Assembly (NCBI GenBank): GCA_023430545.1
Contig: JAEZAF010000030.1
Location: 1 to 32,904 of the forward strand
Origin: Chloroflexota bacterium
GTDB taxonomy: Bacteria; Chloroflexota; Anaerolineae; Aggregatilineales; Phototrophicaceae
Direction: 5' to 3'
DNA length: 32,904 nucleotides
In this document: positions 1-7,489 of the stretch, one piece after another
How the letters are laid out: each line of letters starts with the position of its first letter
How positions within the stretch are numbered: the first letter of the stretch is position 1
The notes under the pieces: generated by a model
Database searches by the model: none
What the model saw: the letters and a program-made list of their open reading frames with translations, nothing else
What the model was told of the DNA's origin: nothing
Position numbers and translations under genes: made by a program

Positions 1-759
1 GTAACCGCTGCGCTCCATCAGCGTGAGCGTCCATGCCAGATCATAGCGCGGATCACTGATCTGCCAGCCCCAGTCGATGACAAACGGGCGGCCCTGCTCG
101 GTCACCAGCACGTTCCAGGGATGATAGTCACGGTGGGTGATGACCGGGCGATCGGTTGGCGCATCCTTGCGACGCTCGTACAGCCACTCGACCACCGGCA
201 TCATCTCCGGCCTGTTGTAATGCGTGGCGAGGCTGCGCAGGGTATAGACCTCACGGTTGACCAGCGTATGCTCGGTGATCTTGGCATTTGCGGCGAACTT
301 CTCGATGCCTTTCTCGTGCAGCTCCACCAGCAGGCCGACGAACAGCCGGATCAGTTCGGCCCGCTTGTAGTCGTCCGCATTCTGAATGGCGTCCCATAAG
401 AGCTGGCCGTCCACCTGTTCCATCACGACGAACGGCGTCCCGAGATGGACCGGATCAATCTCGACGGCGGAGACACCGGGAACCGGATAGCGATCCGCCC
501 GCAGGTTGAACAGGGCATGACGTTCCTTCAGAGCGCGGTCCTTGCCATCAGGTGTGTCGGCATAGGTTTTCAGCACCAGATTCTGGCCGACGCTTTCGCT
601 GTTTTCTTCATAGCGCAGGGTAAACGCATAAACATTGCTGGCCCAGCCGTTGTTGATCTGAGTCAGGTTGTCGATGCGCGCATTTTCGCCGGTTTCGGGC
701 TGTGTGTGGTAGTAATCAAGCAGCCGTGTTTCAAGGGTTTTCAGAGATGTGACAGTCAT
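1..759 (-). CDS. Aminoglycoside phosphotransferase-family kinase (partial, C-terminus beyond window)
   Basis: The minus strand is open from an ATG at 757-759 to the window edge, giving 253 residues with no stop. Near the visible end the protein has the kinase catalytic loop HRDYHPWNVL followed by FVIDWGWQISDPRYDLAW, which match the HxDxxxxN loop and the Mg-binding Asp of the APH/choline-kinase family. The N-terminal part (NGWASNVYAFTL, then NLVLKTY) fits the nucleotide-binding lobe, with the Lys in VLKTY as the likely ATP-contacting residue. A GAGGA ribosome binding site lies about 10 bases upstream of the ATG. These kinases phosphorylate small hydroxylated substrates; the substrate here cannot be told, and antibiotic resistance should not be assumed. 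The gene is divergent from a second kinase of the same superfamily at 978. Confidence 0.85.
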   Translation of the reverse strand, partial: MTVTSLKTLETRLLDYYHTQPETGENARIDNLTQINNGWASNVYAFTLRYEENSESVGQNLVLKTYADTPDGKDRALKERHALFNLRADRYPVPGVSAVEIDPVHLGTPFVVMEQVDGQLLWDAIQNADDYKRAELIRLFVGLLVELHEKGIEKFAANAKITEHTLVNREVYTLRSLATHYNRPEMMPVVEWLYERRKDAPTDRPVITHRDYHPWNVLVTEQGRPFVIDWGWQISDPRYDLAWTLTLMERSGY

Positions 760-912
760 TATTTCCGTATCCTCGTGATGTACAGAGGGGGTGAATGGAC
801 AGGTAAATTCGTTTCTGTGCGCTGATGATACACACAGAAAGCCCAGTATAGCAGCCGAATATTAGAATTGTGGCAGCCGTTCGGGGTTCGGCGTCTGGGA
901 TGGAATCCGCCG

Positions 913-941
913 TTGGATTGAGGTGATATTTGTCATAATAT
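913..941 (+). promoter_or_regulatory. Weak candidate promoter for the kinase at 978
   Basis: A TTGGAT box (913-918), a 17-base spacer and a TAATAT box (936-941) lie 36 bases before the ATG at 978, in the 218-bp divergent intergenic region. Each box matches the sigma-70 consensus only partly, so this is a suggestion. No strong minus-strand promoter was seen for the opposite kinase. Confidence 0.25.
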
Positions 942-977
942 AGACGGGTTCTGAGGCTAAATCTTACGTTTGCGCCC

Positions 978-1889
978 ATGTCTGATAACCGTGAAACAGA
1001 GAAATATGAGCAGGTGATTCAGCGTCTTTTTCCGCACACCAGCCTGCTGAAAACATGGCCGCTGACGGGTGGCATGTCTGCACAGATGACCGCGCTGGAA
1101 CTGCGTCAGCCAGATGGTCAGATCAGGCGTGTGATCGTCCGGATACCGGGGACTGCCGAGCAGTACGAGCTTCTGAAGCATCTGCATGCATCAGGACTGC
1201 GTGTACAGCAGGTGTATGACTTTGATGCATCCGGTGATATTTTCCCCACGCCGTATCTGGTGCTTGAATACGTCGAAGGCAAGCCAGAATTTGCCCCGTC
1301 TGATCTCGATGGTTTTATCAGGCCGTATGCGGCGCAGCTTGCCAGCATCCATCAGGTGGATCACTCGGCCTTTCGTCTGGATGGGCTGAAACAACGGAGT
1401 TTTGCTGAAAGGCTTCAGGCGCTGACCGTAAACCCTGAACCATCACCGGATGGGCAGCGTATCCGGCAGGCGCTGGCGCAGGCTGCCAGCATAGACCAGT
1501 GGAACACGCCCGTATTAGTGCATGGGGATTTCTGGCCCGGTAATGTCCTCTGGCATGAAGGCCGTCTGGCAGCGGTTATCGACTGGGAAGACGCGGAGAC
1601 AGGCGATCCGCTGGCGGATCTGGCTGTCAGCCGACTCGATACGCTCCTGATCTTTGGTATCAGGGCAATGCATGATTTTACCGCGCACTATCAGTCGCAA
1701 ATGTCTGACTCGATCAGCTTTGCCAATCTTCCGTACTGGGATCTGCTGGCCGCTCTGCGTGCCGTGCCGCATCTGGGCGAGTGGCCGGTGATGTATCCCG
1801 CGGTCGGGCGAGCAGATATTACCGAAGCCTCAATGCGCGAAGGGCATCACTGGTTTGTGAGGGATGCACTGGAGCGCCTCTCCGTATAA
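978..1889 (+). CDS. Aminoglycoside phosphotransferase-family kinase
   Basis: This is a complete 303-residue small-molecule kinase of the APH superfamily. The catalytic loop HGDFWPGN lies at residues 182-189 (Asp184 and Asn189), and the metal-binding IDWED at 201-205. The downstream GDPLADLAVSRLD is the helix typical of the family. The N-terminal lobe contains VIVRIPG (about 53-59) in the position of the ATP-binding Lys strand, with Arg where Lys is usual. FPTPYLVLEYVEG (about 89-101) matches the hinge. The ribosome binding site is poor: a GAGG lies about 23 bases upstream, so initiation may be weak or the start uncertain. The substrate is unknown. It is divergent from a related kinase at 1-759, and a small Cys-rich gene follows 41 bases downstream, possibly co-transcribed. 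Confidence 0.85.
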   Translation: MSDNRETEKYEQVIQRLFPHTSLLKTWPLTGGMSAQMTALELRQPDGQIRRVIVRIPGTAEQYELLKHLHASGLRVQQVYDFDASGDIFPTPYLVLEYVEGKPEFAPSDLDGFIRPYAAQLASIHQVDHSAFRLDGLKQRSFAERLQALTVNPEPSPDGQRIRQALAQAASIDQWNTPVLVHGDFWPGNVLWHEGRLAAVIDWEDAETGDPLADLAVSRLDTLLIFGIRAMHDFTAHYQSQMSDSISFANLPYWDLLAALRAVPHLGEWPVMYPAVGRADITEASMREGHHWFVRDALERLSV

Positions 1890-1930
1890 TGTACACTTGT
1901 CAAATAAGTGATTTAAACGAAAGAAGGACT

Positions 1931-2188
1931 ATGGAATGTCGTGCTGGCTGTGGGGCGTGCTGCGTCGCCCTGTCGATTTCATCCCCCATCCCCGGGATGC
2001 CAAATGGTAAACCCGCCGGTGTACGCTGTGTGCAGCTCACCGATGATAACCTGTGTAAAATCTTCGGCCATCCGGATCGGCCTGCGGTCTGCGGCAGGCT
2101 GCGACCTTCAGAGGAAATGTGCGGCCAGAATGCGACCGAAGCGTTCATTTACCTGACTGAACTCGAAGCCCTCACCGCACCGGACTGA
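1931..2188 (+). CDS. UPF0153/YkgJ-type small cysteine-cluster protein
   Basis: An 85-residue protein beginning MECRAGCGACC. It resembles the small E. coli UPF0153 protein YeiW over most of its length, with SSPIPGMPNGKPAG, then CVQL, LCKIF, RPAVCGRL and EEMCG. The eight cysteines (C3, C7, C10, C11, then four spaced in the second half) suggest a bound metal or Fe-S cluster, as proposed for the YkgJ family; the biochemical function is not established. An ATG at 1931 is preceded by AAGAAGGA, a good ribosome binding site. The open frame extends further upstream to 1781, but that part overlaps the kinase gene and has no family similarity, so the short start is preferred. Confidence 0.85.
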   Translation: MECRAGCGACCVALSISSPIPGMPNGKPAGVRCVQLTDDNLCKIFGHPDRPAVCGRLRPSEEMCGQNATEAFIYLTELEALTAPD

Positions 2189-2235
2189 CAGTCACCTCTC
2201 GGATGGATGCCGGTCCATCAATGGATTTGATCTGT

Positions 2236-2289
2236 AACCCTGTCAGGGTTTGGATTAAACTTTTCATGCATTGGACGAATGGGCCAATG
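2236..2289. repeat. Two short inverted repeats upstream of the MurF-like gene
   Basis: AACCCTG (2236-2242) and CAGGGTT (2244-2250) form a perfect 7-bp inverted repeat with a one-base centre. CATTGG (2269-2274) and CCAATG (2284-2289) form a second one with a 9-base spacer. Neither is followed by a T-run, so they are more likely protein-binding or structural elements than terminators. They fill the 152-bp gap between the Cys-rich gene and the Mur ligase. Chance occurrence is possible. Confidence 0.3.
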
Positions 2290-2340
2290 TCTGATTAAGG
2301 TTTGTTGATCTATTCCATCAGAAAGTGGTCGGCTGCTGAT

Positions 2341-4071
2341 ATGCCGTTCTCCGAGATTCTGTTTCTGGTCATTCTCTTTGGTCCCCTGCTGATCTGGCCG
2401 GTCGGGACATGGATGCGCATTTATCGTCATCTGCATTATTACCAGCTTGAAGAGTACAAGAGCAGCCGCTATCTGCGCTGGCTTCTGAGCAAGCCTGTCC
2501 GCTGGCTGCCGATTCGCCCGGTGGGTGTGGCGCTGCTGACGATTGCCGTGCTGCTGATCTTTGGCTGGACGACGCTGGCTCCACTGGCTGCGCCGGTCGC
2601 ATTCCTCGGTTCGATCATCGCGGCGTGGCCGCAGCCCAAAGGTGAGGTCAAGAAGCCGTTTAACCGCACACCACGTGCCACCCGTATCCTGATCACCGCC
2701 TGTGTATTATCCGGCCTGACGCTGTCCCTGCCGATCGTCCTGTATGTGATCGACCGTTTTATCCCCGGCGCAGTGGCACCGCTGATCGGGATTATGACGA
2801 CGCTGCTGCCTGATGCCCTGATTTCTGAAAATACCGCAACGATGATCTATGCGGTGCTGGTCGGCTACGGGCTGATGGTCTTCCTGCTGACGCCGCTGTA
2901 TCTGGTGCTGGCAAACATCCTGATGACGCCGGTTGAAGCGGCGATCCGGCAGCGTTTTATCGCGCAGGCACGCGGGATCATGCAGCAGGTGCAGCCGCGT
3001 GTGATCGGCATCACCGGCAGTTACGGCAAGACAACCACCAAGAACTTTATCGCCGACATCCTCAACGGGCGCTATAAGGCTTATCCGACGCCGAAGAGCT
3101 TCAACACCCTGATGGGTGTCTCGATTGCTATCAACCGTGACCTGACCAATAACTACGCCGTGGATTACTTCATTGTTGAGATGGGTGCGTATGTGCGTGG
3201 CGAAATCCAGCAGATCACGGAGCTGACGCCACCTCAGATCGGGGTGATGGTGGAAGTCGGGCCGCAGCATCTGGAACGCTTCGGCAGCCTTGAAAATATC
3301 GCCACTGCCAAATATGAGCTGATCAAGGCCCTGCCGCCGGATGGAGTCGGGATCTTCAACTGGGATAACCCGTATATCCGTGACATGTACGAACGCGGCT
3401 ACCCGCAGACGCGCATCGCCATCAGCCGGACGATTGCGCCGGATGCTGTGCCCGCTGGTGGACCGCGCTTTGTGGCTTCGGACATCACTGAGACACTGGA
3501 CGGCCTGAGCTTTAAAGTCACCGATACGCAGACCAGCGTCAGCGAGATGTTCAGCGTGCCGGTTTCGGGTGAGCATAATGTGACCAATATCCTGCTGGCA
3601 ACTGCGGTCGCCGTCCATGAGGGGATGGCACTGCGCGATGTGGCCTATTTTGCACAGCGACTTAAGCCGTCGGAGAGCCGACTGGTGCGCCGTGAAGTCG
3701 CGCCGGGGATCACCGTCATCAATGACGCCTACAGCGCCAATCCTGCCGGTGTTATCAGCGCATTAAAGGTGCTGTCCATGTATCAGACTGGACGCCGTCT
3801 GCTGATCACACCGGGGATGGTGGAACTTGGCCCACTGCATGAGACGGAGAACCGCAAACTGGGCGAAGCGGCGGCACAGGCGGCCACCGATGTGATTCTG
3901 GTCGGCAGGGAACAGACGAGGCCCGTCTTCGATGGCCTGAAAGCCGCTGGTTTCGCACCCGATCGGCTTCAGGTGGTCGATAAACTATCCGAGGCGGTAC
4001 AGTGGTATCAGACGCACCTGCGCGCTGGTGATGCCGTGCTGTTCCTCAACGATCTGCCGGATACCTACTGA
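2341..4071 (+). CDS. Membrane-anchored MurF-like Mur ligase
   Basis: The C-terminal two thirds of this 576-residue protein is a Mur ligase closest to MurF, which joins D-Ala-D-Ala to the UDP-MurNAc tripeptide in peptidoglycan synthesis. It shows the ATP P-loop GITGSYGKTTTK (223-234), the SFNTLMGV segment (253-260), EMG (280-282), GEHNVTNILLA (410-420) and the MurF signature NDAYSANP (461-468). The first ~200 residues are not part of a normal MurF (usually about 450 residues). They hold about four or five hydrophobic segments (near 5-25, 60-95, 115-137, 143-160 and 167-195) separated by a basic, proline-rich stretch. The ATG at 2341 is chosen over in-frame TTG codons at 2302 and 2305; neither has a strong ribosome binding site. 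It may act at the membrane or on a different UDP-linked substrate. Confidence 0.8.
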   Translation: MPFSEILFLVILFGPLLIWPVGTWMRIYRHLHYYQLEEYKSSRYLRWLLSKPVRWLPIRPVGVALLTIAVLLIFGWTTLAPLAAPVAFLGSIIAAWPQPKGEVKKPFNRTPRATRILITACVLSGLTLSLPIVLYVIDRFIPGAVAPLIGIMTTLLPDALISENTATMIYAVLVGYGLMVFLLTPLYLVLANILMTPVEAAIRQRFIAQARGIMQQVQPRVIGITGSYGKTTTKNFIADILNGRYKAYPTPKSFNTLMGVSIAINRDLTNNYAVDYFIVEMGAYVRGEIQQITELTPPQIGVMVEVGPQHLERFGSLENIATAKYELIKALPPDGVGIFNWDNPYIRDMYERGYPQTRIAISRTIAPDAVPAGGPRFVASDITETLDGLSFKVTDTQTSVSEMFSVPVSGEHNVTNILLATAVAVHEGMALRDVAYFAQRLKPSESRLVRREVAPGITVINDAYSANPAGVISALKVLSMYQTGRRLLITPGMVELGPLHETENRKLGEAAAQAATDVILVGREQTRPVFDGLKAAGFAPDRLQVVDKLSEAVQWYQTHLRAGDAVLFLNDLPDTY

Positions 4072-4217
4072 TCCAACAATCGACAGGTGGGGCGGCAGAC
4101 CGCTCTCTGGCACTTTGTATCAGATTCGGGGCCTGTTTTTGTTAAGATTCGGCTGTAGCCATCCCGACCTGATCTGTGATACGCTTCCTGTAATCCGTAA
4201 GGTCGATTTTAATGATC

Positions 4218-4223
4218 AGGAGG
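4218..4223 (+). promoter_or_regulatory. Shine-Dalgarno AGGAGG fixing a TTG start
   Basis: A perfect AGGAGG lies six bases before a TTG at 4230. An upstream in-frame ATG at 4212 would place this site inside the gene and has no site of its own, so the TTG is the likely start. Confidence 0.7.
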
Positions 4224-4229
4224 CCAGCC

Positions 4230-4697
4230 TTGTCCACTTCGCACTCTCTTACTTATAAAACGGTTGATTTTTGGCTGCGTGACCTGTCCAATGCATGGCT
4301 GAACACCGTCCATCCCAACGGCCATGCACACAGCGTTCCGATTTGTTTCTGGTGGAATGGTTCCGAAAAGCTGCTGTACTTTGTCAGCCGCCGCGATACC
4401 GCCAAGGTACGCCATATCGCCGCACATCCTGCGGTCCGTCTACAGGCCAGTTATGGTGAGATGAGCATCATTGCAGAAGGGGACGCCCACCGCGTGAAAG
4501 ATGCCGATGAACTGTCGAGCGTCGGTCTGGCATGGCGGGAAAAATACCTGGAAGAGCATTTCCTGAATGCCGGTGAGGATCTATACTGTGTGCAGGTCAA
4601 TCGCATCTGTATCTGGGAATATCGCGACGCCGTCCGCTATCAGGAATGGGAATTCGACCACCTGATGCCATCTGCTGTTTCAGTGGCTGCGCTCTGA
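4230..4697 (+). CDS. Pyridoxamine 5'-phosphate oxidase-family (PPOX, flavin-binding split-barrel) protein
   Basis: A 155-residue protein with the split-barrel pattern of the PPOX superfamily, whose members bind FMN, F420 or heme. HPNGHAHSVPICFWWNGSEKLLYFVSR near the N-terminus matches the first strands, in which the protein surface contacts the cofactor phosphate. AKVRHIAAHPAVRLQ is the usual helix after them, and GEMSIIAEGDAHRVKD is the next strand pair. The C-terminal VQVNRICIWEY is the typical closing strand. Cofactor and substrate cannot be decided from this sequence. The preferred start is a TTG because of the AGGAGG six bases before it. It stands alone, about 160 bp after the Mur ligase and before a strong terminator. 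Confidence 0.75.
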   Translation: MSTSHSLTYKTVDFWLRDLSNAWLNTVHPNGHAHSVPICFWWNGSEKLLYFVSRRDTAKVRHIAAHPAVRLQASYGEMSIIAEGDAHRVKDADELSSVGLAWREKYLEEHFLNAGEDLYCVQVNRICIWEYRDAVRYQEWEFDHLMPSAVSVAAL

Positions 4698-4742
4698 CCC
4701 TGTACTGATCTCCCATCACCGTCTATCGCATCTGAAACGATC

Positions 4743-4776
4743 AACCATCCGCAGAATACGCTGCGGATGGTTTTTT
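4743..4776 (+). terminator. Rho-independent terminator after the PPOX gene
   Basis: AACCATCCGCAG (4743-4754) and CTGCGGATGGTT (4761-4772) form a perfect 12-bp stem with a 6-base loop, running into six T (4771-4776). It ends the PPOX transcript 45 bases after the stop codon. Confidence 0.93.
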
Positions 4777-4922
4777 GTCATGTGTAAGCGTAGGGTTTGC
4801 GTAGGGGATCCGACAATCATACGTTGGGTCACCGGCCTTTATTCGGGCGTATGATGCCCCTTGTCGTCGATGTCAATATCATGTACGTCATCGCCTGCAT
4901 CGCAGACAAGAGGAAAGAAGCC

Positions 4923-6134
4923 ATGAACACCGCTATAAAATCCACATTCAGATCCATCTCCAGTTCCACCCTGTTGTCCGTATTGTTCATCATCCTGTTC
5001 AGCACCCTGCTGACGGGTGTACTCCATGCACAGGATGCCACCGAAGAAATATCCGCCGTGTCCCTGCCTGTGTACTACATCGCCGCCGATGCTGATGGAA
5101 TTGATCAGGTCTATCAGCAGAAGCTCGGCGGACAGAACGAACCGCGTCAGATCACGACTGCCGAAGAGGATGTACTTACCTTTGGCGCAGCCTATGACGG
5201 ACTCGGTATCGCCTATATCAGCGCCGGTCGGCTCTGGCTGCAATCGGTTCATACAGAAGAAGCGGAAGCCGTGGCAGAAGTCACCGCAGAACGTTTCTTC
5301 AGCAGTCCGGTGTTCAGCCAGGACGGAAACTATCTCGCTTATGCTGATAATGGTGTCTGGCTGATGGACCTCAGCACCCGTGAGACCGAGCCGATTCTCC
5401 AAGATGTTCCGGTAGCCGAAGATGGCAGCAATATGGCCGAATACCGTCTCTATACACCGAAGCAGTTTGTTGCCGATCCAGACGGAAGCATCACCCATCT
5501 GGTGGTTGATGCCGGTGTCTGGGAATGGAATACCGACGCACTCTACGATCTGTCAACTGGCGACGTGCAGATCCTCGGAGACGAGGAGCCGACGCAGCAG
5601 TTCCATACCGACATTCTGCCATTGTCAGACGGTCGCGTCCTGCTCTATGGCAACGGCGGCGTGGGCGGCGAACCCAATCTGCATCTCGCGGACAGTCTGG
5701 AAGACACCAATACCTATGCTGAGGTGCTGGACTTCAGCACGATCTCTGACGCGACTCTGTTCGCGAATCAGGCGGTCGAAATCGAACCGGGGATTGTGCG
5801 CATCTTCGGCCCGGCAGCGGACCCCAGAGCAGATGTTGCAGCCCTCACGGTCTTCTGGCTGGATGTCAACGTAAACGAGGGCACTGCTTCGGAAGTCAGC
5901 CTGCTGACGCTGACCGATGGCAGCGAAACCGGCAGCGACATCGCGGGTGAGCTTTCACCCGATGGCAGTTTGCTGGCTGTCTACGAAGACGCGCAGTTCG
6001 CCGAAGCCGGTCCGATCTATGGACGGCTCTCGGTGGTCGAACTGGCGACGGGTGAGACCAGCGCTGATACCTTCCCGGAAACTGTTGGTATCTTCCACTT
6101 CCAGCCGCAGATGCCTGAAGCACTCCGTCAGTAA
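4923..6134 (+). CDS. Secreted TolB/WD40-like propeller protein, paralog 1
   Basis: A 403-residue exported protein. Residues 1-38 are a signal peptide: basic start, hydrophobic core LLSVLFIILFSTLLTGV and a cleavage region near LHAQ. The mature part has repeated propeller-blade features, such as SPVFSQDGNYLAYADNGVW followed by LMDLSTRE, and GELSPDGSLLAVYED, similar to the TolB/PD40 blades that read as a sequence of 'live' statistics strands. The start at 4923 has an AGAGGAAAG ribosome binding site; an in-frame start at 4797 would add 42 residues without a site and block the signal peptide. The next gene is a paralog. No catalytic residues are evident and the ligand is unknown. Confidence 0.75.
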   Translation: MNTAIKSTFRSISSSTLLSVLFIILFSTLLTGVLHAQDATEEISAVSLPVYYIAADADGIDQVYQQKLGGQNEPRQITTAEEDVLTFGAAYDGLGIAYISAGRLWLQSVHTEEAEAVAEVTAERFFSSPVFSQDGNYLAYADNGVWLMDLSTRETEPILQDVPVAEDGSNMAEYRLYTPKQFVADPDGSITHLVVDAGVWEWNTDALYDLSTGDVQILGDEEPTQQFHTDILPLSDGRVLLYGNGGVGGEPNLHLADSLEDTNTYAEVLDFSTISDATLFANQAVEIEPGIVRIFGPAADPRADVAALTVFWLDVNVNEGTASEVSLLTLTDGSETGSDIAGELSPDGSLLAVYEDAQFAEAGPIYGRLSVVELATGETSADTFPETVGIFHFQPQMPEALRQ

Positions 6135-6152
6135 TCGAACCTTGTGTAACAC

Positions 6153-6191
6153 CAGAGGGTAGGCGATATGCCGCCTGCCCTCTGTTTTTTT
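6153..6191 (+). terminator. Rho-independent terminator between the propeller paralogs
   Basis: CAGAGGGTAGGCG (6153-6165) pairs with CGCCTGCCCTCTG (6172-6184), 13 bp with a single T-G mismatch, followed by seven T (6185-6191). It lies only 26 bases before the next ATG, so most transcription of the first paralog should stop before the second. Confidence 0.9.
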
Positions 6192-6216
6192 GCCACCGCC
6201 TCAACAGGAGACACTC

Positions 6217-7395
6217 ATGCAAAAGCACCTGAACACCCTCATCCTCTCGATCTCTCTTGTCCTGATACTGCTTGGCAGTAGGGTATTGGCCGAAGCCAAT
6301 ACAGCAGAAGCCGAGTCACTCACCACACCTGATACCGTCTACTATCTGGCGGACGGTGATAACGGCGTCGATCAGATCTTTCGTCAGGTACTGGATGGAC
6401 AGAACAACCGCCAGCAGCTTACCAATTCTGAAAGTGACATCGTCGCGTTTGGTGTTGCCGTCGATGGTCTTTCTGTTGCCTATATCGCCAATGGAAGGCT
6501 CCAATTACAGCGTGTGGATGCCGAAAACAATCCTGCCCCCGAAGCCGAAGAGCTGGTTGTGATTGACGGCGGACAGACTCAGTCAAGCCCGGTATTCAGC
6601 CCCGATGGGCAGTATCTGGCCTATGCCGATCACGGTGTCTGGCTGATGGATCTGAATACCGGAGCGGCACACCTGCTTCTAGCGGATATTCCCTTTGATG
6701 CTTCCGCGCCGAACACGAGTGATTTCCGCCTCTACACCCCGGACCGCTTCGTTATTGACCCTCAGACCGACGCTCTGAAGCTGCTGATCCATATCGTCAT
6801 CTGGGAATACAGCGCTGTTGGTGTGTATGACATCGCTGCCGGGAACTTTCAGGAAATCGAACTCTATAATCACACCCAACTGCTTCCACTGTCTGATGGC
6901 CGTGTGCTGATCTACGGCAACAGCTTCATCGGTGGCGAAGCGGAACTCGAAATCGCAGCCAGCCTGGGCGATGTTGCAAACCCTGAACTGATGCTGGATC
7001 TGAACACGGTTCCCGGCGCAGCAGAGACGTATATCGCACTCTCCGCCTATCAGGCGGTTGAAATTCAGGCCGGGAAGTTACGGGTATTTGTGTACCCGCT
7101 GGATGTGAAGATCCCGCTGGAGGACGGTATCCACACGTTCTACTTTGACTTTGATCTCGAAACTGGCACGGCTTCTGAGGTACAGGTTGTCCGGCTGGGT
7201 GATATAGCGTACAGCAGCGATATTACCGCAGGCCCGGTCTCACCCGATGGGATGAAAGTCGCGGTTTATGGAAGCTATGCAGTATCGGAGACAGGAACTG
7301 AAGCCGGGACCATGCAGATTTATAACCTGATGACCGGGGAACCCACGAGTGATGTCTTCCCGGATCGTGTCGCCGAATTCCAGTGGAACTCATAA
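6217..7395 (+). CDS. Secreted TolB/WD40-like propeller protein, paralog 2
   Basis: A 392-residue protein with a signal peptide (MQKHLNTLILSISLVLILLG, cleavage likely near VLAEA). It is clearly homologous to the gene just upstream across the whole length: the mature starts (YYLADGDNGVDQIFRQ against YYIAADADGIDQVYQQ), blade cores SSPVFSPDGQYLAYADHGVW against SSPVFSQDGNYLAYADNGVW, and the C-terminal 'SPDG...AVY' blade align without large gaps. This indicates a tandem duplication. The start at 6217 has CAGGAGA nine bases upstream; the open frame begins at 6190 inside the terminator. It probably binds something at the cell surface; the function is unknown. Confidence 0.75.
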   Translation: MQKHLNTLILSISLVLILLGSRVLAEANTAEAESLTTPDTVYYLADGDNGVDQIFRQVLDGQNNRQQLTNSESDIVAFGVAVDGLSVAYIANGRLQLQRVDAENNPAPEAEELVVIDGGQTQSSPVFSPDGQYLAYADHGVWLMDLNTGAAHLLLADIPFDASAPNTSDFRLYTPDRFVIDPQTDALKLLIHIVIWEYSAVGVYDIAAGNFQEIELYNHTQLLPLSDGRVLIYGNSFIGGEAELEIAASLGDVANPELMLDLNTVPGAAETYIALSAYQAVEIQAGKLRVFVYPLDVKIPLEDGIHTFYFDFDLETGTASEVQVVRLGDIAYSSDITAGPVSPDGMKVAVYGSYAVSETGTEAGTMQIYNLMTGEPTSDVFPDRVAEFQWNS

Positions 7396-7431
7396 CTGTT
7401 GATACGCTGACCGACTGACACATATTGAGTC

Positions 7432-7464
7432 AAAAGACCTCACAATACCTGTGAGGTCTTTTTT
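7432..7464. terminator. Bidirectional terminator between propeller paralog 2 and clpC
   Basis: AAAAGACCTCAC (7432-7443) and GTGAGGTCTTTT (7451-7462) form a perfect 12-bp stem with a 7-base loop. T-runs flank it in both orientations (six T at 7459-7464 on the plus strand, four T on the minus strand), so it can serve both convergent genes. Confidence 0.88.
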
Positions 7465-7489
7465 GTCTCACTGATGACAGGCTGGCGAA

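Noticed and set aside
1781..1930. A longer N-terminus for the UPF0153 protein
   Set aside because: The extra 50 residues overlap the kinase gene, lack family similarity and have no ribosome binding site, whereas the ATG at 1931 has one.
2707..3618. A 303-codon open frame on the minus strand
   Set aside because: It is antisense to the MurF-like core, with no ribosome binding site or motif.
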